Assembly: GCF_000215955.2 (NCBI RefSeq)
Contig: NZ_AFNV02000003.1
Span: 62,001 to 126,000, forward strand
Source: Salinisphaera shabanensis E1L3A
Lineage (GTDB): Bacteria > Pseudomonadota > Gammaproteobacteria > Nevskiales > Salinisphaeraceae
DNA length: 64,000 nt
Direction: 5' to 3'
Part shown: piece after piece, positions 25,880-34,428 of the stretch
Numbering within the stretch: the first letter of the stretch is position 1
How the letters are laid out: each line of letters begins with the position of its first letter
Translations under genes and position numbers: made by a program
Notes under the pieces: generated by a model
The model's input: only the letters and a program-made list of their open reading frames with translations
Database searches by the model: none
Told to the model about the DNA's origin: nothing

Positions 25880-25913
25880 CGGTTATGAGACTGTCATCGT
25901 GCTGAACTAGTCT
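25880..25913 (+). promoter_or_regulatory. Candidate Pho box and -10 of glpQ
   Basis: CGGTTAT (25880-25886) and CTGTCAT (25891-25897, identical to the PhoB half-site consensus) are direct repeats with an 11-bp period. A weaker third copy, CTGAACT, follows at 25902. Exactly 10 nt after CTGTCAT comes a -10-like TAGTCT (25908-25913). The same geometry precedes phoX at 46454-46487. The implied regulator is PhoB under phosphate limitation. Confidence 0.65.
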
Positions 25914-25955
25914 GGACGTTAACGACAACGGCTTGCGGTATCGAAGGAGCGCCTC

Positions 25956-27002
25956 ATGGTTCGAGTGCAGGCTACCCGGGCTTTGATCGGTCTGGCGATC
26001 ATGCTGGCTACGCTGCCGGTTGTCGCAGCGCCCGGCGCTGAGGCGCGGCACAACGAAGCGGGTTCGCTCATGACCGACAATCACAAGATCGTCATCGCCC
26101 ATCGCGGCGCCTCCGGGTATCTGCCCGAACATACCCTGCCGGCCTATGCCATGGCCTATGCGCTGGGCGCGGACTATATCGAGCCTGATGTGGTGATGAC
26201 CGCGGACAAACGCCTGATCTGTCTGCACGATATTCATCTCGAATCCACCACCGACGTCAAGCGGCAGTTCCCGCAGCGTGCCCGCGCCGACGGGCGCTGG
26301 TATGCGGCTGATTTCACCCTCGAAGAAATCCACCAGCTCAACGTCACCGAGCGTACCCATCCCGACGGCACGCGCGTGTTCCCGGGTCGCTTCAATGCCG
26401 ATGCCCAGGGCTTCAAGGTGCCGACGTTCGTAGCACTGGTCGAGCTCGTGCAATCGCTCAATCGCGAAAGTGGACGTGATGTCGGCATCTACCCCGAAAC
26501 CAAGGCGCCAGTTTTTCACGACGACGAGAACCTGCCCATCGAGCGAGTCTTGCTCGACCGGCTGGCCGAGTACGGCTATGCCGGGCGTGATGCCAAGATT
26601 TTCATTCAGAGTTTCGGCTTCGACAACCTGCGTGAAATGCGCGAGACCATGGGTAGCGATCTGCCCATGATCCAGCTCATCAGCGAGGGCCCGGCCTACG
26701 ACGACATGGTGACCCCGGCCGGGCTCGATCAGGTTGCGCAGTACGCCGATGGTATTGGCCCGGATAAAATACGGATCGCCAAAACTGAGGGCGCACTCGT
26801 CGAGCTCGCCCACGAACGCGGCCTTAAAGTGCACCCCTATACCTTTCGGGCCGACCAGCTGCCTCCCGGTACTGACCGGCTCGAAGACGAATTGGGTCGT
26901 TATTACTTCGAATACGGCGTCGACGGTGTGTTTACCGACTTCACCGATATCGCGGTCGAGGTCGTCCACCCCGATTACCGGACGCGTTTTCACCCGCGCT
27001 AG
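25956..27002 (+). CDS. glpQ: Periplasmic glycerophosphodiester phosphodiesterase
   Basis: A 348-residue secreted enzyme that hydrolyses glycerophosphodiesters to glycerol-3-phosphate and an alcohol. Signal peptide to about residue 25 (VVAAPGAEA); GDPD core with AHRGASGYLPEHTLPAY (catalytic His) and ADYIEPDVVMTADKRLICLHD (metal-binding Glu/Asp and second His). Length matches periplasmic GlpQ. AAGGAG precedes the ATG. A Pho-type promoter upstream suggests phosphate scavenging from membrane lipid debris. Confidence 0.93.
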   Translation: MVRVQATRALIGLAIMLATLPVVAAPGAEARHNEAGSLMTDNHKIVIAHRGASGYLPEHTLPAYAMAYALGADYIEPDVVMTADKRLICLHDIHLESTTDVKRQFPQRARADGRWYAADFTLEEIHQLNVTERTHPDGTRVFPGRFNADAQGFKVPTFVALVELVQSLNRESGRDVGIYPETKAPVFHDDENLPIERVLLDRLAEYGYAGRDAKIFIQSFGFDNLREMRETMGSDLPMIQLISEGPAYDDMVTPAGLDQVAQYADGIGPDKIRIAKTEGALVELAHERGLKVHPYTFRADQLPPGTDRLEDELGRYYFEYGVDGVFTDFTDIAVEVVHPDYRTRFHPR

Positions 27003-27094
27003 CCTGGGCGCACATAGGCAACGACACCGCCTGCCCGGGAGCGCCATCCGTTTTCGTGGCAAACTCGCGGGCCCGTTCGCTGTATTAACCACCC

Positions 27095-28258
27095 ATGCCC
27101 ATGAGTTCCGCCACACGCCTCGGCCTGGCCGGCGGCGTTTGTACGCTGCTCGGCATCGGGCTGGCACGGTTCGCCTATACGCCGTTAATCCCGGCGCTGG
27201 TCGAAGCGCACTGGTTTTCGTCGCATGCCGCGGCCTACCTGGGCGCGATCAATCTGCTCGGCTATCTCATCGGCGCGGCCACGGCACATCGGGCGACGTT
27301 GATTGTGGGCGTGCGTGCCGTGCTGGCGGCCTGTCTTTTGATCACCGTGGCCAGTCTCTATGCCTGCGCGCTGGACTGGGGCGCGATCTGGTACGGCTTC
27401 TGGCGTCTGACCTGTGGCATCACCGGCGCGATGCTGGTGGTGGTCGGCGTACCGGCGGCGTTATCGCGCGTGGCGGTCGGCACCCGTGCCTATACCAGCG
27501 CGCTGGTATTCACGGGCATCGGGCTGGGCATTATGGCCAGCGGTACGGTGGTGCCGTGGTTGGCCGATTTTGGCGTCGCGGTTACCTGGCTGGCCTTGGC
27601 GCTTGTAGCTACCGTGCTCGCGGGTTGGGCCTGGTTCGCGGTGCTCGGCAATCTGGCGCCGTTGCCACGTAGTACGAGCCACGAACACGCCGATGCGCGT
27701 TTGCCTGCGTTGGCGCTGTTCCTGGTGATCGCTGCCTACGGTCTTGATGCAGCGGGCTTTGTGCCGCATACGCTGTTCTGGGTCGACTTCATCGCGCGTG
27801 AACTCGGCGAGGGACTCAATACCGGTAGCGGCTACTGGGTGATTTTCGGTCTGGGTGCAATGTGCGGACCGATAGTCGCTGGCGTGCTGGCTTCTCGGCT
27901 GCGCTTTCGGCCGGCGCTGGCACTGGCGCTCGCGGTCAAGACAGTGGCCGTGTTGTTACCGGTTTTCTCGACGCACGCGCTTGCACTGGGGCTGTCGTCG
28001 TTTTTTGTCGGCCTGCTGATTCCGGGGGTGGTCACGCTCACCTCGGGCGCGGTGGCGGCGCTGGTTACGCCCGAGCGACAGCAACAGCTCTGGGGGTGGG
28101 CCACGTTGAGTTTTGCATTGAGTCAAGCGATCGGGGCTTATGGCATGTCCTGGGGTTTTGAACAGCTGGCCAGCTATCGGCCGTTGTTTGCGATCGCAGC
28201 CGTGGCGCTGGCCGTCGCGAGTATCAGTGCGGGCGCGGCCGCGCTTCGCCGGGTCTAG
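27095..28258 (+). CDS. YbfB/YjiJ family MFS transporter, copy 1
   Basis: A 387-residue, 12-helix MFS protein of the YbfB/YjiJ (MFS_4) family. The conserved start GIGLARFAYTPLIPALV and the LGAINLLGYLIGA segment are typical. Substrate unknown. ATGs at 27095 and 27101 are both possible. Its stop codon shares one base with the GTG of the next gene, which encodes a clear paralogue. Confidence 0.88.
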   Translation: MPMSSATRLGLAGGVCTLLGIGLARFAYTPLIPALVEAHWFSSHAAAYLGAINLLGYLIGAATAHRATLIVGVRAVLAACLLITVASLYACALDWGAIWYGFWRLTCGITGAMLVVVGVPAALSRVAVGTRAYTSALVFTGIGLGIMASGTVVPWLADFGVAVTWLALALVATVLAGWAWFAVLGNLAPLPRSTSHEHADARLPALALFLVIAAYGLDAAGFVPHTLFWVDFIARELGEGLNTGSGYWVIFGLGAMCGPIVAGVLASRLRFRPALALALAVKTVAVLLPVFSTHALALGLSSFFVGLLIPGVVTLTSGAVAALVTPERQQQLWGWATLSFALSQAIGAYGMSWGFEQLASYRPLFAIAAVALAVASISAGAAALRRV

Positions 28259-29463
28259 TGAGGGCGCAGAGTGACATGCCGGGCAGGCTCTGGCGGCTAC
28301 CGCTGGCGGGAGCGGTAGCGCTACTGTTGGGCGTGGGCTTCGGTCGCTATGTGTTCACGCCCTTGATCACGCCACTCGTCGAGGCCGGGTGGTTCACCGC
28401 CGAGCAGACCGCGCGGCTGGGGGCGATCAATCTGCTGGGTTATCTCCTGGGGGCCGCCGGGGCGAACCGCTATGCCGGTTGGCTCGGGCCGCGCCGCGCG
28501 ATTGCGAGTTGTCTTGTCGCGCTCGTGATCAGTCTGGCGGCCTGTGCATGGCCCTGGGGCATGGTTGGTTATGGTTTCTGGCGATTGATCGCCGGTGCGG
28601 CCGCCGCGACGCTTACGATCGTGGTCACGCCGGCGATCATGGCGCGTATGCCCGAGGCGCGGCGGCCGGCGGCCTCGGCAACGATCTTTACCGGTATCGG
28701 CGTTGGCACGATGGGCGTGAGTCTGATTGTGCCGTGGCTGGCCGACGTAGGCGTGGCCGCGACATGGCTGGCCACCGCGGTCGTCGGCGCGATTCTCGCG
28801 TGGGTGAGCTGGGTCGGCGTCTGGCGTTATCTGCCGGCGGAGGCGGCGGCTGGTGATGAGCCGGTGGCGCATGCGAGCGCCGCGACCACGCCCTGGCTGA
28901 TCATCGGGCTGGTGCTGGTGGCTTATGGCCTGAGTTCAGCGGGCTATGTGCCCCATTCGCTGTACTGGGTGGATTACATCGCACGCGAGCTGGACCGCGG
29001 TTCGCAGGCCGGCAACCATTACTGGTTGTTGCTGGGGTTTGGCGGTGTGATCGGCCCGCTGCTGGGTGGGGTCGCGGCCAGGGGTGTCGGCTTCGCGTGG
29101 GCGCTGGTTGCGGCTTTCGTTCTGATGACGTTGGCGACCGCATTGCCGCTGGCATTCGTCGGGCCGGTGGGGCTGAGCCTGTCGTCACTTATCGTCGGGG
29201 CCATGGTGCCGGCGATCATCACGCTCACCGCTGGGACCGTCCATGCATTGTCGCCGGCCGCGCGACAGCGTCAGATATGGGGCTGGGCGACACTTTCATT
29301 CGCCACGACCCAGGCGATCGGCGGTTTTGCGATGGCGCGACTGTATGTGGTGGCCGACAGCTATGCGACGACCATCGCCGTTGGCGCCGCGATCCTGCTG
29401 GTGGCCACGATCTGCGCGCTTTTCGGTGCGATCGGTGCGCGCCTGTCACGCGCGGGCGCTTAA
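28258..29463 (+). CDS. YbfB/YjiJ family MFS transporter, copy 2
   Basis: A 401-residue paralogue of the preceding gene: GVGFGRYVFTPLITPLVEAG, LGAINLLGYLLGAA and WGWATLSFATTQAIGGF align directly with the first copy. The start may be the GTG at 28258 (overlapping the upstream stop) or ATG 28276, which has a weak GAGG upstream. The tandem copies have diverged considerably, so they probably carry different substrates or form a pair. Confidence 0.87.
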   Translation: MRAQSDMPGRLWRLPLAGAVALLLGVGFGRYVFTPLITPLVEAGWFTAEQTARLGAINLLGYLLGAAGANRYAGWLGPRRAIASCLVALVISLAACAWPWGMVGYGFWRLIAGAAAATLTIVVTPAIMARMPEARRPAASATIFTGIGVGTMGVSLIVPWLADVGVAATWLATAVVGAILAWVSWVGVWRYLPAEAAAGDEPVAHASAATTPWLIIGLVLVAYGLSSAGYVPHSLYWVDYIARELDRGSQAGNHYWLLLGFGGVIGPLLGGVAARGVGFAWALVAAFVLMTLATALPLAFVGPVGLSLSSLIVGAMVPAIITLTAGTVHALSPAARQRQIWGWATLSFATTQAIGGFAMARLYVVADSYATTIAVGAAILLVATICALFGAIGARLSRAGA

Positions 29464-29477
29464 GGAAGGATAGATCC

Positions 29478-30137
29478 ATGACCGGATTCGATACGACCGC
29501 TTTGTTTTCCTACGCCCCGTCTCATTGGATCACGTTCTTTACAGCGGCGTTGTTGCTCAATATCACGCCGGGCCCGGACATGGCGTATGTTCTGGCCCAC
29601 TCGGTGCGTCGCGGACGCCGGGCCGGCTTTGTCGCCATGGGCGGTGTGTGGACCGGGGCATTCTTGCACGTCGTGTTGGCTGCACTCGGCCTGTCGGCAC
29701 TGTTGGCCAGCTCCGCGGTCGCGTTCACATTGGTCAAATATCTGGGTGCACTTTATCTGGTGTGGCTCGGTATCCAGGCATGGCGCGCCAGCGGCGAATC
29801 GATGCCACAAGCGACCGGGCAGGTCGTATCGGGCCGGTCGACGTTCGGCCGCGGTGTACTGGTGGCCGCACTGAATCCGAAAGTGGCCGTGTTCTTTCTA
29901 GCGTTTCTACCGCAGTTTGTCGTACCCGGCGCCGGGCCGGTGGGGGCTCAGCTCTTTCTGCACGGTTGTCTGATCATCGCCGTGGCCGGGTTCGTCGAAC
30001 CGCCGATGGTCTGGTTTGCGGCGGGATTTGCCAAGCGCATGCGTGAAAACGTGCGTATGCAGCGCTGGCTCGATCGGGCGCTGGGCTCGCTGTTTATTGC
30101 GCTCGGCCTGCGCTTGGCGATGGCACCCAAATCCTAG
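29478..30137 (+). CDS. LysE/RhtB family exporter
   Basis: A 219-residue inner-membrane exporter of amino acids or related metabolites. The N-terminal LLLNITPGPDMAYV motif and six hydrophobic segments fit the family. The ATG is preceded by AAGGAAGGA. It is 14 bp downstream of the MFS pair, so co-transcription is likely. The C-terminus PKS and stop lie inside a 20-bp perfect palindrome shared with the convergent HNH gene. Confidence 0.9.
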   Translation: MTGFDTTALFSYAPSHWITFFTAALLLNITPGPDMAYVLAHSVRRGRRAGFVAMGGVWTGAFLHVVLAALGLSALLASSAVAFTLVKYLGALYLVWLGIQAWRASGESMPQATGQVVSGRSTFGRGVLVAALNPKVAVFFLAFLPQFVVPGAGPVGAQLFLHGCLIIAVAGFVEPPMVWFAAGFAKRMRENVRMQRWLDRALGSLFIALGLRLAMAPKS

Positions 30138-30145
30138 GATTTGGG
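30126..30145. other. 20-bp perfect palindrome spanning two convergent stop codons
   Basis: CCCAAATCCTAGGATTTGGG is its own reverse complement. It contains the TAG of the LysE gene (+) and the TAG of the HNH gene (-), which share CTAG, so both proteins end in Pro-Lys-Ser encoded by the same palindrome. There is no loop or T-run, so this is not a normal terminator, although a cruciform or RNA hairpin with a small loop could form. Confidence 0.7.
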
Positions 30146-30457
30146 CTTGCGAATACGCGGACGAAAGCCGGCTGGCTTGTCGGCCAGCCAGGCGACGAAC
30201 TGGGCGATATCGGGGTGGGCCAGCAGCGCGGTTCGCGAGTTATAGGTTTCTGCCAGTTCCTTTTCGTTGAGCACCGCATGGATATGGCTGTGGCAGGGAC
30301 GGCAGACGTGAAGAATTGCGCTGAGGCGCTCCTCCCGGTCGAAGCGCTTGCGGATACGCTTGAGTCGATGGGTGCGTCGCGGAATCAGATGATGGCGGGT
30401 CGTACGCAGGCCGCTGCGCCCGCAAAGCGCGCAGGTATCGCTCGCCGATGGGCTCAC
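30134..30457 (-). CDS. Small HNH-type nuclease-like protein
   Basis: About 107 residues with a CALCG and CRPC zinc-knuckle pair and an HNH-like core TRHHLIPRRTH...CHSHIH. HNH proteins of this size are found in nucleases and DNA-processing proteins, but catalysis is not proven. I chose the GTG at 30457, which overlaps the upstream TGA (GTGA) and gives tight coupling; a longer frame to 30511 would overlap the upstream gene by 58 bp. Last gene of a three-gene minus-strand run led by WS/DGAT. Confidence 0.7.
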   Translation of the reverse strand: MSPSASDTCALCGRSGLRTTRHHLIPRRTHRLKRIRKRFDREERLSAILHVCRPCHSHIHAVLNEKELAETYNSRTALLAHPDIAQFVAWLADKPAGFRPRIRKPKS

Positions 30458-30768
30458 TCGGTGCGCGTCCGCATCAGCCGTACCAGCACATACACGATAT
30501 GTGCGAGCCAAAGCCCGGCTGCGACCGGCATTGTGGCCAGCGTCAGCCAGCCGAACACGCCCGCGCTATAAAGCGCATTGCCGATATCCATGCCCCAGAG
30601 TTCACAGGGATGGGGACCTGATTCATCGACCGTGCACCCGAGCGTGGCGCCCAGCTGACCTGCGGTTATCGCCACGGCGACGGGGGCAATGGCAAACAGC
30701 AGGATCGCGCCCTGAATAACTACAAACACGAGAATGGAACGGGTGCGAGAGGAACTGCGCCTCGCCAT
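30454..30768 (-). CDS. Small two-helix membrane protein
   Basis: A 104-residue protein with two transmembrane helices (about 11-36 and 68-95), a short loop with two cysteines (GCTVDESGPHPCELW) facing the other side, and a basic N-terminus. I recognise no family. Its ATG overlaps the WS/DGAT stop by one base (TGATG), and its stop overlaps the next gene's GTG start. Coupling suggests a role linked to the acyltransferase or simply shared expression. Confidence 0.7.
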   Translation of the reverse strand: MARRSSSRTRSILVFVVIQGAILLFAIAPVAVAITAGQLGATLGCTVDESGPHPCELWGMDIGNALYSAGVFGWLTLATMPVAAGLWLAHIVYVLVRLMRTRTE

Positions 30769-32171
30769 CAGCCACCCGTCGCCGCAACGGATTCGTTGGC
30801 GGCGGCACTGTCGCCGGCCTGCTCCAGCGCATCCAGCGCGTCACTGAGATACTGCAACATATGCTGCATGCTCGGCACCGATCGGCGACAGGCCAGCAGG
30901 CCGAATTCGAGCGAGTCGCGATAGCTGGCCAGGCTGATGTTGAGCGCCTGACCATCGAGCACGATCGACACCGGATACATGCCCTCGAGTTTCGCGTCGC
31001 CGTAATAGAGCGTTTCGCTCGGCCCGGGCACGTTGGAGATCACCACGTTGAAGGCCTGGCGGCGCGGGGCGATGCCGGTGAGCAGATTCATGCCGGCCGG
31101 CGTCGACAGCGCCGCGGTAAAGCCCATGATCTGTTCGCTGGTCATGTCCTTGTAGCGGCGTTTCCAGTGGTCGACCGAGTGCTGGATCGCGGCAAGGCGC
31201 TCGACCGGATCGACCACATCCGTAGCGAGACTGGCAAAGATCATCGCGACCTTGTTGCCGGTGCCGCTATCGGCCGTATGCAGCGATACAGGCAGCATGG
31301 CCACCAGCGGCGCTTCGGGCAGTGCGTCTTGCGAGATCAGATAGTCGCGTAGCGCGCTGGCACACATCGCGAGCACGATATCGTTAACGGTTGCGTCGTA
31401 ATGCTTGGCGAGCTTCTTGATCCGGCTGAGCGAATAGGACTGGGCGGCAAAGCGCCGCGACCCACTGATGCGTCGGTTGAGCATGCACATGGGGGCCTGT
31501 TTGAAGGCGGTGAAATCAGGTTCGTGGCGTGCCTTTTGCCAAGCCGAAAATACTTGCTGACCAACCCGGGGCATTGCCGCCACCTGGCGGCCAGTGGCGG
31601 TTGCCGCCTTCCAGGCGGCGTGCCAGGGCGCCTGACCGCCGCCTTGCGATTTATCGTTATCACTTTGGGGCAGCTGCCACGGCACGCAAAGCCCGCCCGG
31701 CGCGGGTGTGTCGTTGAGCGAGCGTCGCATCACGCGCATCGCGCTGATGCCGTCCATGAGTGAATGATGAAACTTGGTATAGACGGCAAATCGATTGCCG
31801 GTTACGCCTTCTATGATGTAGGTCTCCCACATCGGTCGCGAGCGATCGAGCAGAGCGCCATGCAGCATCGAGATTAGCGCCAAGAGATCACGAATCGCGC
31901 CCGGTGCGGGCAGGGCGAGATGACGGACGTGGTATTCCAGGTCGAAGCTCTCGTCATCGACCCGGAACGGCTGGCCGAAACGGTACTTCAGGCGCCGATT
32001 GAAAGGCGGCTGCACGTCGGTGAAGCTGCGCGCCTTGGTGACGACTTCGCGCACGTAATCCGGCCCCGCGTCTTCGGGTATGGAGAATAGCTGTAAACCG
32101 CCCACATGCATGGGCTGATGGCGCCCTTCCAGATGCAGAAAGATTTGATCGACCGGATTGAGCAGCTGCAT
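30768..32171 (-). CDS. Wax ester synthase/diacylglycerol acyltransferase (WS/DGAT)
   Basis: Transfers acyl groups from acyl-CoA to fatty alcohol or diacylglycerol to form storage wax esters or triacylglycerol. The active-site motif HHSLMDG is visible about residue 130, and FNVVISNVPGP and GQALNISLASY match the C-terminal domain. I chose ATG 32171 (MQLLNPVDQIFLHLEG), which has AGGAGG upstream and the family-typical N-terminus; the frame extends to 32216. Length is about 467 residues, normal for the family. Confidence 0.92.
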   Translation of the reverse strand: MQLLNPVDQIFLHLEGRHQPMHVGGLQLFSIPEDAGPDYVREVVTKARSFTDVQPPFNRRLKYRFGQPFRVDDESFDLEYHVRHLALPAPGAIRDLLALISMLHGALLDRSRPMWETYIIEGVTGNRFAVYTKFHHSLMDGISAMRVMRRSLNDTPAPGGLCVPWQLPQSDNDKSQGGGQAPWHAAWKAATATGRQVAAMPRVGQQVFSAWQKARHEPDFTAFKQAPMCMLNRRISGSRRFAAQSYSLSRIKKLAKHYDATVNDIVLAMCASALRDYLISQDALPEAPLVAMLPVSLHTADSGTGNKVAMIFASLATDVVDPVERLAAIQHSVDHWKRRYKDMTSEQIMGFTAALSTPAGMNLLTGIAPRRQAFNVVISNVPGPSETLYYGDAKLEGMYPVSIVLDGQALNISLASYRDSLEFGLLACRRSVPSMQHMLQYLSDALDALEQAGDSAAANESVAATGG

Positions 32172-32283
32172 GGCGCCTCCTGAGTGTCGGGCGCCCTGCC
32201 GAATCGACACGCCCAATCCACGAGACTAGCGCCTGCACCATGGCTGCGCATAGGCCTGTCGCACGCACTGCCGTGGCCAGCCG

Positions 32284-32661
32284 TTAGGACAGGTCAATCG
32301 CGTGTGCTTTCAGGGCCGGCAAATCGATGATCTCCAGTGCGGCTTCGTCGGTCGCGGTCAGTGCAACGCGCGGTGCGACGCCGGCCTCGAACGCCTCGGC
32401 CCAACGCGCCGCGCACAGGCACCAGCGATCGCCGGCCTTGAGCCCGGGAAAGTCGAATTCGGGGCGTGGCGTAGACAGATCGTTACCGCGACTGGCCGAG
32501 AATTCGAGAAATTCATCGCTGACTACGGCGCACACCACATGCCGGCCGATATCGGCTGTGCCGGTGCGGCAGAAGCCGTCGCGATAGAAACCGGTGGTTG
32601 GCGCATCGCAGCAGCCGGCCAGCGGTTCGCCAAGGACGTTGCGGGCGGGAGTCGTTGTCAT
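32284..32661 (-). CDS. DUF2237 family protein
   Basis: A 125-residue protein matching the DUF2237 pattern: NVLGEPLAGCCDAPTTGFYRDGFC, then TADIGRHVVCAVVSDEFLEF and GDRWCLCAARW. Several cysteines are conserved. Function unknown. Its ATG overlaps the upstream DUF4174 stop by 4 nt, and it is the last gene of a PhyH-DUF4174-DUF2237 run. Confidence 0.85.
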   Translation of the reverse strand: MTTTPARNVLGEPLAGCCDAPTTGFYRDGFCRTGTADIGRHVVCAVVSDEFLEFSASRGNDLSTPRPEFDFPGLKAGDRWCLCAARWAEAFEAGVAPRVALTATDEAALEIIDLPALKAHAIDLS

Positions 32662-33065
32662 TGTTGCTGCATTTCCTGTTGGCGCATGGGCATGCTGTCG
32701 ATTTCGTCGAAGAACGCTTTGATATCCAGCGATTCACTTTGTCGCGCTTTCACGCCGCCGTCCTTGCCGACCAGCACGGCCTGGAAACCGCCTGTGTCGT
32801 GCAGTGCAGTGATAGAACTGCGCTCGATGGGTTGGGACAGATTGCTGTGCATCGCGTCGGGGCTGGCTACGAACCAGGCGATATCGCGCCCGGCAATGCC
32901 GACCGTATTCGACAGTTCGCCAGCCGCTTGCTCGCCGGCCGTATCGGTGGGGGTGAATACCGCGATAACGCGATAATCCCACTGCAGATCGTCGAGCGTG
33001 GCCGCGCCGGCACTGCCCGCGCCGATAAGCGTGGAAAACAGGCTGGCAAGAAGGAATTTACGCAT
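32658..33065 (-). CDS. DUF4174 family secreted protein
   Basis: A 135-residue protein with a signal peptide (to AGAA, about residue 22) and a thioredoxin-like DUF4174 domain (LQWDYRVIAVFTPT, TGGFQAVLVGKDGGVK). It has no CxxC, so it is not a redox thioredoxin. The 5' end overlaps the PhyH gene by 8 bp and the 3' end overlaps DUF2237, so these three genes are one transcription unit. Confidence 0.8.
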   Translation of the reverse strand: MRKFLLASLFSTLIGAGSAGAATLDDLQWDYRVIAVFTPTDTAGEQAAGELSNTVGIAGRDIAWFVASPDAMHSNLSQPIERSSITALHDTGGFQAVLVGKDGGVKARQSESLDIKAFFDEIDSMPMRQQEMQQQ

Positions 33066-33870
33066 GGGCGGCGGTCCTCACAGCGATGGGTTCGAGTCGC
33101 GCCGAGCGTGAGTTCGGGGTCGGTGCGTTATCCGGGCCGTAGTAGGTGGTGACGACCGAGAGTTTGCGCTCGTCGGTGGTATTGGCGCCGGCGGCATGAA
33201 ACAGGCCGGCATCGAAGAACAGCACGTCGCCGGGCGCCAGTTCGGCCGTGATCGCGGTATCGATAAGCTCGGCATTGTCCTCGCGGTCTTCGCGCAGGAA
33301 CTGGTCGCTGTCCAGACGCTTCGGATCTAGCTGCATATGCTGGGTTGCGGGTAGCAGCCGCATACAGCCGTTGGCGGGTGTTTCGTCGCCAAGCGCCAGC
33401 CAGGCGTTGACCAGGCGCGGGGTTTCGAACGACCAGTAGCGCAGGTCACGATGCCAGGCGGTGGCCGTGGAATAGCGTGGCGACTTGGTCATCACGCAGT
33501 TGTGATGATTGCGGCTGAGATACACCGTATCGCTACCCAGCAGTTGCGCCAGAATCGCGCCAAGCCGCGCATCGGCTGCCCAGTCGGCGAAGACGGCATC
33601 GCGATCGTAGGCCTGGCGTAATCGGCGCGGCGTGTCGCCCCCCTCGGCCCCGCGACTGCTGGGTGCGCCGGGATAAGCGACATCGGCTTCATACTCGATC
33701 GGCGCGATATGGGCTTCGACATGTTCGAGCGTGACCCGGCGCAAGTCGTTAATACGCTCCGCAGCGGCCAGCCCGCGCATGATCAGGTAGCCCTCACGGG
33801 TGAAAAGCTCTCGCTGGGCGGGGGTGAGCGCCGGTTGTGGCGGTGTGTCGATCGTTGTGTTCATGGTCAT
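33058..33870 (-). CDS. Phytanoyl-CoA dioxygenase family protein
   Basis: Fe(II)/2-oxoglutarate-dependent oxygenase of 270 residues. The iron ligands are in TAWHRDLRYW (His and Asp) and LFFDAGLFHAAG (second His), and an Arg near the C-terminal side binds 2-oxoglutarate. The hydroxylated substrate is unknown; lipid or small-metabolite hydroxylation is common in the family. First gene of the coupled run, divergent from the DUF4442 gene. Confidence 0.88.
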   Translation of the reverse strand: MTMNTTIDTPPQPALTPAQRELFTREGYLIMRGLAAAERINDLRRVTLEHVEAHIAPIEYEADVAYPGAPSSRGAEGGDTPRRLRQAYDRDAVFADWAADARLGAILAQLLGSDTVYLSRNHHNCVMTKSPRYSTATAWHRDLRYWSFETPRLVNAWLALGDETPANGCMRLLPATQHMQLDPKRLDSDQFLREDREDNAELIDTAITAELAPGDVLFFDAGLFHAAGANTTDERKLSVVTTYYGPDNAPTPNSRSARLEPIAVRTAAHA

Positions 33871-33913
33871 GGCTTAAACTTGCGGCCTGCTGTCGTGTAC
33901 GCAAGGAGCATGG

Positions 33914-34366
33914 ATGAAGTTGCCCGATATTCGTTCGATTTATGCACTGCCCGGCGGTCGCCGTCTGATTTCGCGCGGCATCGGTTTTGTAGCGCCGTAT
34001 TCGGGCAGCATCGGCGCGCGCGTCGAAGCCCTGGCCGATGGGCACGCGCGGCTGCGTATGCCGGACAAGCGATCCAACCGTAATCATCTCAGCAGTATTC
34101 ATGCCTGTGCCTTGTCGACCCTGGCCGAAACCACCGCCGGGCTGTCGGTGCTCTATAGCCTGCCGGCCGACATGCGCGGTATTGCCGTACATCTGGGCGT
34201 GGATTACCACGCCAAGGCGCGCGGGCCGATCGTTGCAACCGCGCGCTGGGCGGTGCCGGCCTCGGGCGAGCAGGTCGAGCGCGATATCGAAGTGCTCATG
34301 CATGACCGGGACGACGTGCTCGTCGCCTCTGCGATCGTGCGTTATCGTCTTGGCCCGCGGGGCTGA
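33914..34366 (+). CDS. DUF4442 hotdog thioesterase-like protein
   Basis: A 150-residue hotdog protein of the DUF4442 group (MPDKRSNRNHLSSIHACALSTLAE and VDYHAKARGPI are characteristic). The conserved NH and HACA region is where the active site lies in related thioesterases. Substrate unknown. Fourth hotdog gene in this window, consistent with rich acyl-CoA metabolism. Divergent from the PhyH gene by 43 bp. Confidence 0.8.
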   Translation: MKLPDIRSIYALPGGRRLISRGIGFVAPYSGSIGARVEALADGHARLRMPDKRSNRNHLSSIHACALSTLAETTAGLSVLYSLPADMRGIAVHLGVDYHAKARGPIVATARWAVPASGEQVERDIEVLMHDRDDVLVASAIVRYRLGPRG

Positions 34367-34428
34367 ATTCATCCGCGGCGCCGTCTGCAGCGTAGATTAG
34401 ACCAGAGTTCTCCAACGCGTGGTCGAAT

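Noticed and set aside
25596-25955. The tesB-glpQ junction as a single operon with glpQ read from the tesB promoter
   Set aside because: The spacing and the Pho-box plus -10 geometry in the gap support an independent glpQ promoter.
25596-27167. A 523-codon minus-strand frame across tesB and glpQ
   Set aside because: It spans two unrelated, convincing genes on the other strand and shows no signal or domain.
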